Under the pieces are notes generated by a model. It did not search any database and was not told the origin of the DNA. It saw only the letters and a list, made by a program, of their open reading frames with translations. Shown here in pieces: positions 8,690 through 14,870 of a stretch of DNA of 15,335 bases (position 1 is the stretch's first letter; each line of letters starts with the position of its first letter). The position numbers were made by a program, and so were the translations under genes. Source of the DNA: Moraxellaceae bacterium (lineage in GTDB: Bacteria; Pseudomonadota; Gammaproteobacteria; Pseudomonadales; Moraxellaceae); the NCBI GenBank assembly GCA_030684415.1, contig JAUXNL010000097.1, positions 1 to 15,335 on the forward strand, in the 5' to 3' direction.

Positions 8690-9018
8690 TTTCTCACTCC
8701 CTTGATGAATGTGCCGCATGACGTCTTGCGGCGAAGCGAGGCAACCTTGCCTCCGCTGAAAGTGGTTTTAGCAGACCTGCCGCTGTTCTTGCAATTGCAA
8801 GCCCGGCAAACCGGCTTGCACGCTTTATGCCGCGACTACAGCGGCGTTGTAGATGCCACCATGATGCGGCGTCTGGCGTGAGCTGATTTGCATGGGCCAT
8901 ATGATCGTGCGCGTGGAAATCAGTGCGGGCGAACGAATGCCAACTCAAGAACTACTCACTGATAGTCCTTGAGTTGCGCATTAAGACCATAGGCCGTATG
9001 CATTTTGAGGGCCATGGC
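8690..9018. other. Gene-free region dense in inverted repeats
   Basis: These 329 bases lie between the DUF2798 stop and the DUF2235 start and hold no credible gene. Visible structures: AGGCAA/TTGCCT extended by AGCG/CGCT (about 8736-8757); GCTGAAA/TTTTAGC (8755-8772, one G-T pair); the perfect 14-base palindrome CTTGCAATTGCAAG (8788-8801); an overlapping stem GCAAGCCCGG/CCGGCTTGC with CAAA loop and one bulged C (about 8797-8819); and a large hairpin at 8941-8976. None has a terminator T run. The region should carry the DUF2235 promoter and leader; I cannot place the promoter. Confidence 0.55.
8941..8976. repeat. 36-base near-perfect palindrome downstream of DUF2798
   Basis: CAACTCAAG (8941-8949) pairs with CTTGAGTTG (8968-8976). 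After one mismatch, ACTA (8951-8954) pairs with TAGT (8963-8966), leaving an 8-base loop. It lies 43 bases past the DUF2798 stop. It could end the DUF2938-DUF2798 transcript or be a protein-binding site; it lacks a T run. Confidence 0.5.
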
Positions 9019-9243
9019 TCAGGCTGTCATCGCACTCACGGCGCGCCGCACCACGGGAGCCACCAGTGTCACGGTCGGGAAGGCGATGGGCCAGGTCATC
9101 GCGCAACTGCGCAGCCAGTGCGCCAGAAAATCTGGCGACAGGCCTTGCGTGGTCATCAGCACAAAGGCCGATACCACGGCCGTCATGATGGCCGAGAGGA
9201 GTGCGCCAAACAGCAGCGGGGCGAAGCGGGCGGGAATTTTCAT
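9019..9243 (-). CDS. DUF2798 family small membrane protein
   Basis: The 74-residue protein (MKIPARFAPLLFGALLSAIM...) has two hydrophobic helices, about 7-32 and 47-68, with WPIAFPTVTLVAPVVRRAV near the end. This is the pattern of the DUF2798 family, two-helix inner-membrane proteins with no assigned function. GGAG lies seven bases before ATG 9243. The gene follows the DUF2938 gene by 53 bases on the same strand, and both probably come from the MerR-controlled promoter upstream of DUF2938. Assignment is from sequence pattern. Confidence 0.75.
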   Translation of the reverse strand: MKIPARFAPLLFGALLSAIMTAVVSAFVLMTTQGLSPDFLAHWLRSCAMTWPIAFPTVTLVAPVVRRAVSAMTA

Positions 9244-9296
9244 GATCTATCTCCGGTGGTTTGCAAGGGCGTTGCGGTGGATCGCTGAGGGTGATG

Positions 9297-9788
9297 TCAG
9301 GGCAGCAGCAGGCCGTGCACCAGCCATCCGCTCAGGTAAAGACCAAGGCCGAACACGCCATGGGTGACCAGACTCTGCTGCCTCGCCGCCACAGGGTTGG
9401 GGGTGCGGCGCGCGGCCAGTCCGGCGCCCATGCCGGGCTGCATCAGCAGGAAGGGCGCGGCCACAGTGCCGATGCCCACCAGCAACGCCGGCTCGGGAGT
9501 GGGGTGTGTCACCCAGTCCATGCCCCAGCCGGCGAGTAGCAGGCCGGCGAAAGCGATGCCCGTCAGGTAGTGCACGGCCCCGCCGAGCAGGCGCTCCCCA
9601 CGTATGGCGTCGGCCACTTTGATGGACGGATGACGGAAACGTCCGTGCGTCATGTGGCCGACCCAGCGTCCGACGAGCCCGTAGTCGGGCCGGGGAATGC
9701 CGAGCCAGCGTTCGCGGACGACACCCCAGATATCCATCGTCACAGTGGCGCCGATCCCGATCATTACGGTGCAAAGCAAGATGTTCAT
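9297..9788 (-). CDS. DUF2938 family membrane protein
   Basis: The 163-residue product has about four hydrophobic segments (2-21, 70-90, 100-118, 140-160). Its conserved-looking blocks are TMDIWGVVRERWLGIPRPDY, GRWVGHMTHGRF, GERLLGGAVHYLTGIAFA and LLMQPGMGAGLAARRTPNP, which fit the DUF2938 family. No function is established for the family. The start has a strong ribosome site (GGAGGG ending three bases before ATG 9788). The gene is first in a two-gene unit with DUF2798. It diverges from a MerR regulator across a 74-base gap holding a SoxR-box-like operator whose -35 element points at this gene. That makes it the likely regulated target. Confidence 0.82.
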   Translation of the reverse strand: MNILLCTVMIGIGATVTMDIWGVVRERWLGIPRPDYGLVGRWVGHMTHGRFRHPSIKVADAIRGERLLGGAVHYLTGIAFAGLLLAGWGMDWVTHPTPEPALLVGIGTVAAPFLLMQPGMGAGLAARRTPNPVAARQQSLVTHGVFGLGLYLSGWLVHGLLLP

Positions 9789-9836
9789 GATCCCTCCGGA
9801 TGCTTGTTTTGATGCGGTACGATGGGCAGAGTGCTA

Positions 9837-9858
9837 CTTCAAGTCGACTTGAGGTCAA
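9837..9858 (-). promoter_or_regulatory. MerR-type (SoxR-box-like) operator and -35 box facing DUF2938
   Basis: A perfect 14-base palindrome TCAAGTCGACTTGA lies at 9839-9852. With its flanks, the 18-base site agrees at 15 of 18 positions with the SoxR box CCTCAAGTTAACTTGAGG. On the minus strand a -35 box TTGACC (9858-9853) directly abuts the palindrome, as in the soxS promoter, so the activated promoter reads toward DUF2938/DUF2798. The -10 box is poor, which suits a promoter that needs MerR-type DNA distortion. The site also overlaps the merR leader, allowing self-regulation. Confidence 0.7.
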
Positions 9859-9862
9859 GGGG

Positions 9863-10297
9863 ATGCAGGAGCTGGATATTGCCGAGGTGGCAAAGCGGGC
9901 CGGGGTGCCGGCGTCGACGCTGCGCTACTACGAAGAGCGGGGGCTGATTGCGTCCATTGGCCGCCAGGGGTTGCGTCGTGTGTTCGCGGCGGGGGTGCTG
10001 GAGCGGCTGGCGTTGATTGCGCTCGGGCGTGCGGCGGGGTTCTCGTTGGAAGAAATCGCGCGCATGTTTGCACCCGGCGGCCAGCCGCAAATCGATCGGC
10101 ACTTGCTGGCCACCAAAGCGGACGAGCTGGATGCCACGATCCGCAAGCTCACGGCCATGCGTGATGGCTTGCGCCACGCGGCCGTCTGTCCCGCTCCCAG
10201 TCATATGGAGTGCCCGACCTTTCGCCGTCTGCTCGGGCTGGCGGCGTCGGGAAAGGCAAAATCGTCGAACAGCACGCGGTCACGCAAGCAGTCATGA
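9863..10297 (+). CDS. MerR family transcriptional regulator
   Basis: The 144-residue protein begins with the MerR winged helix-turn-helix (IAEVAKRAGVPASTLRYYEE, then GLIASIGRQGLRRVF), followed by ALGRAAGFSLEEIARMF and a dimerisation helix at about 75-105 (LLATKADELDATIRKLTAMR). MerR proteins bind between -35 and -10 boxes and activate by untwisting the spacer. The effector region carries two Cys in VCPAPSHMECPTF (C109, C117). It does not have the four-Cys iron-sulphur cluster pattern of SoxR, so it may bind metal through two thiols or sense a thiol-reactive signal. The start is ATG 9863 with GAGG eight bases upstream. The frame is open to 9800, but that extension would run through the operator. 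A methyltransferase gene follows after about 105 bases. Confidence 0.92.
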   Translation: MQELDIAEVAKRAGVPASTLRYYEERGLIASIGRQGLRRVFAAGVLERLALIALGRAAGFSLEEIARMFAPGGQPQIDRHLLATKADELDATIRKLTAMRDGLRHAAVCPAPSHMECPTFRRLLGLAASGKAKSSNSTRSRKQS

Positions 10298-10402
10298 AGA
10301 TGCTTGTGAGTGAGTCTGATAAGCCCTGCTTTTGCGATGTCGCACAATATAGTGTCGGTAATTCTGCATTTTTTCCGTCCTCATCTACTCCGGAATCCAG
10401 TC

Positions 10403-11188
10403 ATGACCTCTCCCATCAAATTCAGCAACGGTGCTACATACGAACGCTTCATGGGCATCTGGAGCCAAAAGGTAGGCCATGCCTTTCTCGACTGGCTTGC
10501 GCCGCCAGAGGGTGCGCATTGGCTTGATGTTGGCTGCGGTAATGGAGCCTTTACGGAGCTACTGGTTGAACGCTGCTCGCCCTCTGCGATTGAGGGCATC
10601 GATCCTTCCGGGCCGCAGCTTGCTTTTGCGCAAGAGCGCCCCGCGTTGCGTAGCGCCGTGTTTCAGCAAGGTGATGCAATGGCGCTGCCTTATGCCGACA
10701 ACAGCGTCGATGCTGCCGTGATGCCGCTGGTGATTTTCTTTGTGCCCGACCCTGCGCTGGGTGTGACGGAGATGGTGCGCGTGGTACGCGCGGGTGGCAG
10801 TGTGTCGGCCTATGCCTGGGACATGCCGGGCGGAGGATTTCCGTATGCGCTTTTGCAGTCGGCCTTGCGCGAGTGTGGTGTCGAGGTGCCGGTGCCACCG
10901 AGTGCGCAGGTGTCGAGTCTGGCATCACTCACTGCGCTCTGGTCGGCAGCCGGCCTTCAGGAGGTTGCCACGCACACCATTACAGTCGAGCGTACGTTTG
11001 CCGATTTCGAGGACTACTGGACAACCGTGCAAGGAGGTCCGAGCGTGAGCGGAGCACTGGCCTCGCTGGGTGCGGAGGCGGCGGGTGCACTCCAGTCCAC
11101 CGTGCGTGCACGCCTGCCTGTTGCGGACGATGGCAGTATCACCCTCAGTGCACGTGCCAATGCCGTAAAAGGCCGCGTGCCGGTCTGA
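10403..11188 (+). CDS. Class I SAM-dependent methyltransferase
   Basis: The 261-residue protein has the Rossmann methyltransferase pattern. Motif I is WLDVGCGNGAFTELL (40-54), an acidic residue follows in IEGIDPSG (Asp67), motif II/III is FQQGDAMALPYADNSVDAAV (Asp91), and a post-motif strand reads EMVRVVRAGGSVSAYAWDM. This is the Methyltransf_11/UbiE-like group; the substrate cannot be told, though small molecules are usual. The C-terminal third (from about 180) is a substrate-cap region with the segment FADFEDYWTTVQGGPS. The start at ATG 10403 has GGAA seven bases upstream; an earlier GTG in frame (10310) would add an unlikely leader. It lies on the same strand as merR, but the 105-base gap leaves co-transcription open. 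Confidence 0.85.
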   Translation: MTSPIKFSNGATYERFMGIWSQKVGHAFLDWLAPPEGAHWLDVGCGNGAFTELLVERCSPSAIEGIDPSGPQLAFAQERPALRSAVFQQGDAMALPYADNSVDAAVMPLVIFFVPDPALGVTEMVRVVRAGGSVSAYAWDMPGGGFPYALLQSALRECGVEVPVPPSAQVSSLASLTALWSAAGLQEVATHTITVERTFADFEDYWTTVQGGPSVSGALASLGAEAAGALQSTVRARLPVADDGSITLSARANAVKGRVPV

Positions 11189-11199
11189 ACACTCCAGTG

Positions 11200-11239
11200 T
11201 TGCCAAGGGAGGCTGATCTTTTTGGCAAGGTGATCAGCC
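11200..11239. other. Interleaved inverted repeats, possible pseudoknot or switch
   Basis: Stem 1 is TTGCCAA (11200-11206) with TTGGCAA (11222-11228). Stem 2 is GGCTGATC (11211-11218) with GATCAGCC (11232-11239). The stems interleave, with linkers of 4, 3 and 3 bases, which is the geometry of an H-type pseudoknot or of two mutually exclusive hairpins. Stem 2 can extend by GGAG (11208-11211 region) and CTCC (11243-11246) with a bulge. It occupies the gap between the convergent methyltransferase and H-NOX genes. Confidence 0.5.
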
Positions 11240-11269
11240 GGCTCCTGTGGTGCTTCAGATTTTATGTTT

Positions 11270-11809
11270 TCAGGTTTTTGCGCCGAACTCGATTTCCAGT
11301 GCGGTATCACTTAGCACTTCTACTTTCATTTGCTCGCCAAAGTACGCCCCTACGCCGCGGCAAAGTCCTGCAAAAATGTGGATGAGGCCGCGCTTGGATT
11401 GGTAGTGCACGCGCAGGCGATTGCTGCCGATGCTCTCGTAGGTAAAGCGTGGTGGGCTGGAGTTCTTGATGGACTGCGTCACCATCACGTGCACGGCATC
11501 CATGCCCGCAATGAAGTCGCGCGCATTCGAAAAGCGGTTGCAAGTAGACGGATAGACGCGCGGCGCGTAGGTGACGCACCAGAAGTGTCCGAAGGCGTCG
11601 GCCAGCTCGATATGGCTGTTGAAAAAACGCTGCTGGGCTTGGCCGAAAATTCCCACCGCAATGCTGTCCTCCACGTCAGAGAAGGCGGTAATCACACCTT
11701 TTTCAGGTGCGAGGCCGGCGGCAGCCGTCATTTCGCGCCAGTCGGCGGCGCTGACGCCTTTGGTGTCAGTGAGCATCTCGCGCAGGCAAACGAGTATGGT
11801 TCCCTTCAT
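11270..11809 (-). CDS. hnoX: H-NOX (haem NO/oxygen-binding) domain protein
   Basis: H-NOX proteins are cytosolic haem sensors related to soluble guanylate cyclase. They usually act by binding a histidine kinase or a cyclic-di-GMP enzyme. The 179-residue product aligns with my recollection of the Thermoanaerobacter (Tt) H-NOX: start MKGTILVCLREM, proximal haem ligand His107 in MDAVHVMVTQSIKNSSPPR, and the haem-propionate motif YxSxR as Y136-Q-S138-K-R140. The residue matching the distal Tyr140 that stabilises O2 in Tt H-NOX is Ile145, so an NO-selective sensor is predicted. The start has AAGGA six bases upstream. No kinase, GGDEF or EAL gene lies nearby, so this is an orphan within the window. 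It diverges from a 103-aa unknown gene. Confidence 0.93.
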   Translation of the reverse strand: MKGTILVCLREMLTDTKGVSAADWREMTAAAGLAPEKGVITAFSDVEDSIAVGIFGQAQQRFFNSHIELADAFGHFWCVTYAPRVYPSTCNRFSNARDFIAGMDAVHVMVTQSIKNSSPPRFTYESIGSNRLRVHYQSKRGLIHIFAGLCRGVGAYFGEQMKVEVLSDTALEIEFGAKT

Positions 11810-12043
11810 GGAGGTTCCTTGGGTAGGGATTCAGGAGTGGGGGCATTGGCAGGCGGCAAGTCTGCGCAGGGGCATGAAGCTCACGCAACCAGACAATCCT
11901 GTTCTTCAGGCTCAGTCAGATGTTCGCAGCGGACATGCCGATGGACGGGGCGTCGGTGTTGCCGTGTGCCGCAAGCCCGGCACGACAAGCCGGAGAGGCT
12001 CCGGTATTGTCACGCTTCCCTGCTGTCCAGAACGGATACTGCC

Positions 12044-12355
12044 ATGCCGCTTGATGCCATCCGCTCCATTGGCGCAAAGATGTTCCTCAACAAGTATTTC
12101 GAGGATTTCGGTGAGGTGATTGATGTGGATATCGATCCGAAGGCGAACACGGCGGTAATGAAGGTGGCGCTCAAGGGGGAGCCGGCACCCGTGCGGTTGG
12201 ATGTGGACTACCGTGTCGAGCCCGACGCATTCGTGGTGGTGCATTTCCGCTGTGAGCGCGAGTGGATTGCCAATGCGCTGAACCGCTTTCTGGGGGGCAA
12301 GCGTTTCGATATCAGCAGCAGTATGACCCAGGCGGCACTCAACTTCTTGTTGTGA
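12044..12355 (+). CDS. Conserved-looking hypothetical protein, 103 residues
   Basis: I do not recognise this protein. It begins MPLDAIRSIGAKMFLNKYFE, continues with alternating beta strands (GEVIDVDIDPKANTAVMKVA, PVRLDVDYRVE, AFVVVHFRCERE) and ends in a helix (WIANALNRFL) and SSSMTQAALNFLL. The pattern suggests a compact alpha-beta domain, cytosolic, without signal peptide or membrane segment, and with one Cys. GGA lies seven bases before the ATG. The frame is open far upstream, but that part runs antisense through hnoX and is a shadow. It shares a 234-base divergent intergenic region with hnoX, which could mean joint control. A CCGGAG/CTCCGG hairpin lies about 40 bases upstream (11990-12004 region). 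Confidence 0.7.
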   Translation: MPLDAIRSIGAKMFLNKYFEDFGEVIDVDIDPKANTAVMKVALKGEPAPVRLDVDYRVEPDAFVVVHFRCEREWIANALNRFLGGKRFDISSSMTQAALNFLL

Positions 12356-12462
12356 TGGCCTGCGCTCAGGTATGTCTCTTCTCTTGGGGTAACGCTCTGC
12401 CTTGCCCTTGCGGTGGGCGATTATGGGCATGCCCGACTATATGCGCCGTTTGCAGAAGCTGG

Positions 12463-13206
12463 TTAAGCGATAGTGGAGCCGTTGCGTACCCGCATGAGCT
12501 GTCGCAGCAATAGCGGCAGCAGGCCAGCCAGCGTGAGCACGGCCAGCGTGCGCAGATCGAGGATGTCGGACGTGCCCGTCAATGTGGCCAACGTGCGCCC
12601 TGCCAGCACAAAAAGAATGTCTAGCGGCAGCATGCCGATCAGCGTGATCACAAAAAAGCGACGGGCCGGCATGCGTGTCATGCCCATCAGCAAGTTCACC
12701 AAAAAATACGGTGGCGTAGGTGCCAGGCGCAGTGCGAGCAGGTAAAAATCGCCGTCCCGCTTCAGGCCGCGATTGATTCGCGCAATCATGTCCGGCCAGC
12801 GCGCTTCCAGCGTCGGCCGGAAAATATGCCGAGACATCAGCATGGCGAGAGTGGCACCGCTACTGCTGGCCAACGCCACCAGCAGGAGTGCCTCGGCAAA
12901 ATCGAAAAGCGAGCCAATGACGAGCGTCAGCACGGTTGCCGCTGGAACGGAAAAAGTGGTGGCCAGCACAAACACGATAAAAAAGCCCGCATAGGCGGCC
13001 AGCGGGTGATCGTTCACCTTGCCGGACAGCTCCTGATGATGTGCCTGTAGCTCGGTGAGGCTGAGCCAGTGACTGCTCCAGAGCAGCCACATGCCGGCGA
13101 GTGTGACCAGCAGCGCCGCGAGGGGCAGCAGGTGGCGACGCAGCGATTCAGGCAGGGCGGGCGGAGGCATGAGTGTCGTGGCGGCGAGAAGGGTGGTGCC
13201 AAGCAT
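12463..13206 (-). CDS. TVP38/TMEM64 (DedA-like VTT domain) membrane protein
   Basis: The 247-residue integral membrane protein has hydrophobic segments at about 27-44, 69-90, 92-120, 158-177, 184-204 and 218-237. The core AAYAGFFIVFVLATTFSVPA, the Gly/Ser-rich LASSSGATLAMLMSRHI and the re-entrant-type LRLAPTPPYFLVNLLMGMTR match the TVP38/TMEM64 family. Relatives in the DedA/VTT superfamily act in phospholipid or undecaprenyl-phosphate flipping and envelope stress tolerance. The exact substrate here is unknown. The start at 13206 has only a weak ribosome site; ATG 13170 is a possible alternative just before the first helix. The gene sits downstream of the cold-shock gene on the same strand, but a strong terminator separates them. 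Confidence 0.88.
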   Translation of the reverse strand: MLGTTLLAATTLMPPPALPESLRRHLLPLAALLVTLAGMWLLWSSHWLSLTELQAHHQELSGKVNDHPLAAYAGFFIVFVLATTFSVPAATVLTLVIGSLFDFAEALLLVALASSSGATLAMLMSRHIFRPTLEARWPDMIARINRGLKRDGDFYLLALRLAPTPPYFLVNLLMGMTRMPARRFFVITLIGMLPLDILFVLAGRTLATLTGTSDILDLRTLAVLTLAGLLPLLLRQLMRVRNGSTIA

Positions 13207-13261
13207 AGCCTGCGTGGCCCTGAGACGGCGTGCGGTAGACCGCAGTGCTTTTTTGCAGGCG

Positions 13262-13290
13262 AAAAAAAACCCGGCATTGCCGGGTTTCTT
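13262..13290 (-). terminator. Intrinsic terminator of the cold-shock gene
   Basis: AAACCCGGC (13267-13275) pairs with GCCGGGTTT (13279-13287) around a three-base loop. On the minus strand the stem is followed by a run of eight T, just after the cold-shock stop at 13312. This is a textbook intrinsic terminator. Confidence 0.9.
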
Positions 13291-13311
13291 CGCTAGCTGC
13301 GTATCAGGCCT

Positions 13312-13515
13312 TTAGAGGGGCTTGATGTTCGCTGCTTGCTTGCCCTTCTGACCCATGGTCACGTCGAAGGACACTTTCTGGTTTTCCGCGAGGGAGCGGA
13401 AGCCGTCAGCCTTGATCTCGGAGAAGTGAGCGAACAAATCTTCGCCACCGTCGTCCTGAGTGATGAAGCCAAAGCCCTTCGCATCGTTGAACCACTTTAC
13501 AGTACCGGTCGCCAT
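13312..13515 (-). CDS. CspA-family cold-shock protein
   Basis: This 67-residue OB-fold protein binds single-stranded RNA and DNA and melts RNA structure, acting as an RNA chaperone at low temperature or in growth transitions. The whole family signature is present: MATGTVKWFNDAKGFGFI, with RNP1 as KGFGFI (13-18), RNP2 in DLFAHF (about 27-32), and VSFDVTMGQKGKQAANI near the end. Length is normal. TAAGG lies ten bases before ATG 13515. A candidate promoter about 140 bases upstream gives a long leader, as in cspA-type genes that are controlled after transcription. Its own terminator follows. Which paralogue this is, and whether it is cold-induced, cannot be told from sequence. Confidence 0.97.
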   Translation of the reverse strand: MATGTVKWFNDAKGFGFITQDDGGEDLFAHFSEIKADGFRSLAENQKVSFDVTMGQKGKQAANIKPL

Positions 13516-13652
13516 TAATTTTATACCTTAGAACAGAGAAAGTGCATGAGCACAGAAATGCATTGCGCTGAACAAGAGAAATTAAAGGCTTGGAGTACTG
13601 GCGAGAGCTAGAACTGACAAAAATTATTTCTGCCTGCGAGGCATGCGAAGGG

Positions 13653-13681
13653 GATATTGACAGGTATTCCCCTCGTGTCAA
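13653..13681 (-). promoter_or_regulatory. Candidate cold-shock gene promoter with long leader
   Basis: On the minus strand a perfect -35 TTGACA (13681-13676) is followed after 17 bases by AATATC (13658-13653, 3 of 6). Transcription would begin near 13646, leaving a leader of about 130 bases to the start at 13515. Small hairpins lie in the leader (TGCCT/AGGCA 13631-13643; TGCAT/ATGCA near 13535-13555). The poor -10 box makes this tentative. Confidence 0.35.
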
Positions 13682-13774
13682 GCAACTTTGTTCTGGCGCA
13701 AAGCCAGTGTTTCCGCGGGGCAGACAGGGCAGAATGAAGCTAATGCCTGCAATTACAGGGAGTTATGCCCGGAA

Positions 13775-14209
13775 ATGAGCTATCGCGACCAGATTGCTGC
13801 CTTTGTTGATGCGTTCAATGTGGATGACCTGGAGGCCGTCATGCGTTGTTTTGCTGCCGACGCGGAGTACATCACGCTAGAGGGACGGCATTGCCGGGGC
13901 AAGGCGGCCATCCGGGCCGAGTTCGAGGCGCAGTTTGCGGGCCGATATGGCCGTTTGCGCTTTGTGCGTGAGCGTTTGCTCGTGGATGAGGCGCAGCAGG
14001 AGGCAGCGGTGAGCTGGCGTTGCGAGCACCTGCTGGTGCCGGGCGCTGACGCCACAGCGCTGCGCTGGTTGCAACGCTCGCTGAGTGTGGTGACGGGGCG
14101 GCGACCGTATTGGCAGGGGGTCGATCTTTTCCGTTTTCGCGATGGCCTGTTGATCGGCAAATACACCTATGGCCAAACGCGGCTGCCGCTCTTCCATCGC
14201 GGCGATTGA
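13775..14209 (+). CDS. NTF2-like / SnoaL-like domain protein
   Basis: The 144-residue product has the NTF2-fold pattern. An N-terminal helix SYRDQIAAFVDAFNVDDLEA is followed by VMRCFAADAEYITLEGRHC, then RGKAAIRAEFEAQFAG, and ends in long strands (GVDLFRFRDGLLIGKYTYGQ). Such SnoaL-like proteins are cone-shaped cytosolic domains, some enzymatic (isomerases, cyclases, hydrolases) and some only binding. No catalytic residue set is certain here. The start at ATG 13775 has AGGGAG about 12 bases upstream; a TTG further up (13688) would add residues unlike the family. The gene diverges from the cold-shock gene and lies 42 bases before the ComJ-like gene on the same strand, so the two may be co-transcribed. 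Confidence 0.8.
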   Translation: MSYRDQIAAFVDAFNVDDLEAVMRCFAADAEYITLEGRHCRGKAAIRAEFEAQFAGRYGRLRFVRERLLVDEAQQEAAVSWRCEHLLVPGADATALRWLQRSLSVVTGRRPYWQGVDLFRFRDGLLIGKYTYGQTRLPLFHRGD

Positions 14210-14251
14210 GTCCTTAGGCTATTCCCATGAATTTTCACCACGGATTTTTTC

Positions 14252-14716
14252 ATGCAGAGCAAAATTGATCTCACAGTTTCAGGTTTTATCGGCCTTGCGG
14301 CCCGTCCGGTTGAAGATGAGGAGCTGGTCTGGGGAAATGGCAATATCGCGCAAGGGCTGGTGCAGCTCGACGCGCTGGTGATGCTGGATCCGCTCGCCGA
14401 TGAAGACTTTGGTGCGGATGTCACGTTTCGCCTGACGGAAAAATTCCTGCCCAATCGCGCCGCCCAGCGCTGCATCGAGTTTCCGCTTCAGGTGGGCGCT
14501 GACGAGCCGCTGGTGATTTTTTCGGCCGAAGATGAAGAGCCTGTGCCGTTGGATCTGGAGCCTGGTGATTACACGGTCATTTACGAGGTCTGCCTCTCTC
14601 GCGAAGTCTTTTATGTGCTGACCTTCATCAAAGGCGCACTGCCCCATGCCAGCGCCCGCAAGGACGATGGCTGGGGTTTGAAAAAAGGCGTGCCACTGAC
14701 GGCCGGGGTCTTCTGA
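14252..14716 (+). CDS. ComJ-like protein (putative)
   Basis: The 154-residue acidic protein is rich in beta strands: LVWGNGNIAQGLVQLDALVM, ADVTFRLTEKF, CIEFPLQVG, LVIFSAEDE, PVPLDLEPGDYTVIYEVCL. The order of a Trp-containing segment, an IxxG turn, a PF/PLxV strand and a GDY motif recalls the ComJ family. In Bacillus, ComJ inhibits the competence nuclease NucA. Identity is low and no nucA-like gene lies in the window, so this is tentative. It could equally be another small beta-sandwich immunity or cytosolic protein. There is no signal peptide. GGA lies eight bases before ATG 14252. It follows the NTF2-like gene by 42 bases and is followed by the hairpin cluster. Confidence 0.7.
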   Translation: MQSKIDLTVSGFIGLAARPVEDEELVWGNGNIAQGLVQLDALVMLDPLADEDFGADVTFRLTEKFLPNRAAQRCIEFPLQVGADEPLVIFSAEDEEPVPLDLEPGDYTVIYEVCLSREVFYVLTFIKGALPHASARKDDGWGLKKGVPLTAGVF

Positions 14717-14726
14717 GTTTTAAGCG

Positions 14727-14759
14727 CTGGCTGAAAAGAATTGTTCAGCAAGCAGTTGA
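14727..14759 (+). repeat. GCTGAAAA palindromic repeat, copy 1 (degenerate)
   Basis: GCTGAA (14730-14735) pairs with TTCAGC (14744-14749); after a G-A mismatch the stem goes on with GCT/AGC. About 29 of 35 bases agree with copy 2 about 200 bases downstream, including CTGAAAAGAATT and CAGCAAGC. Confidence 0.6.
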
Positions 14760-14797
14760 TAAGGTTCTGAATTACTCCAGATTTTTTGGGCTTGGCG

Positions 14798-14837
14798 GCG
14801 TGCTGAAAAACGCCCCTCCCGGGCTTTTTCAGCACGC
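14798..14837. terminator. Strong hairpin, probable terminator after the ComJ-like gene
   Basis: GCGTGCTGAAAAA (14798-14810) pairs perfectly with TTTTTCAGCACGC (14825-14837). Inside, GCCC (14812-14815) pairs with GGGC (14821-14824). The core AAAAA-GCCC-loop-GGGC-TTTTT has the form of a bidirectional intrinsic terminator, and the outer arms make the stem about 17 bp. Confidence 0.65.
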
Positions 14838-14870
14838 AATGTAGGCGCAGGTCCGAAATCGCTCCATGCT

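Noticed and set aside
8941..8976. Palindrome considered as an integron attC site
   Set aside because: The flanks do not give the RYYYAAC/GTTRRRY core sites and no cassette array is present.
9800..9862. Earlier start for the MerR regulator
   Set aside because: The extension lacks a ribosome site and would cross the operator; ATG 9863 has GAGG at good spacing and begins the helix-turn-helix directly.
11330..12043. Long N-terminal extension of the 103-aa protein
   Set aside because: It runs antisense through hnoX, which is securely identified; ATG 12044 begins the protein-like part.
12423..12473. 16-codon frame MGMPDYMRRLQKLVKR, a small cationic amphipathic peptide
   Set aside because: It overlaps the end of the TVP38 gene, has no clear ribosome site and is short enough to occur by chance.
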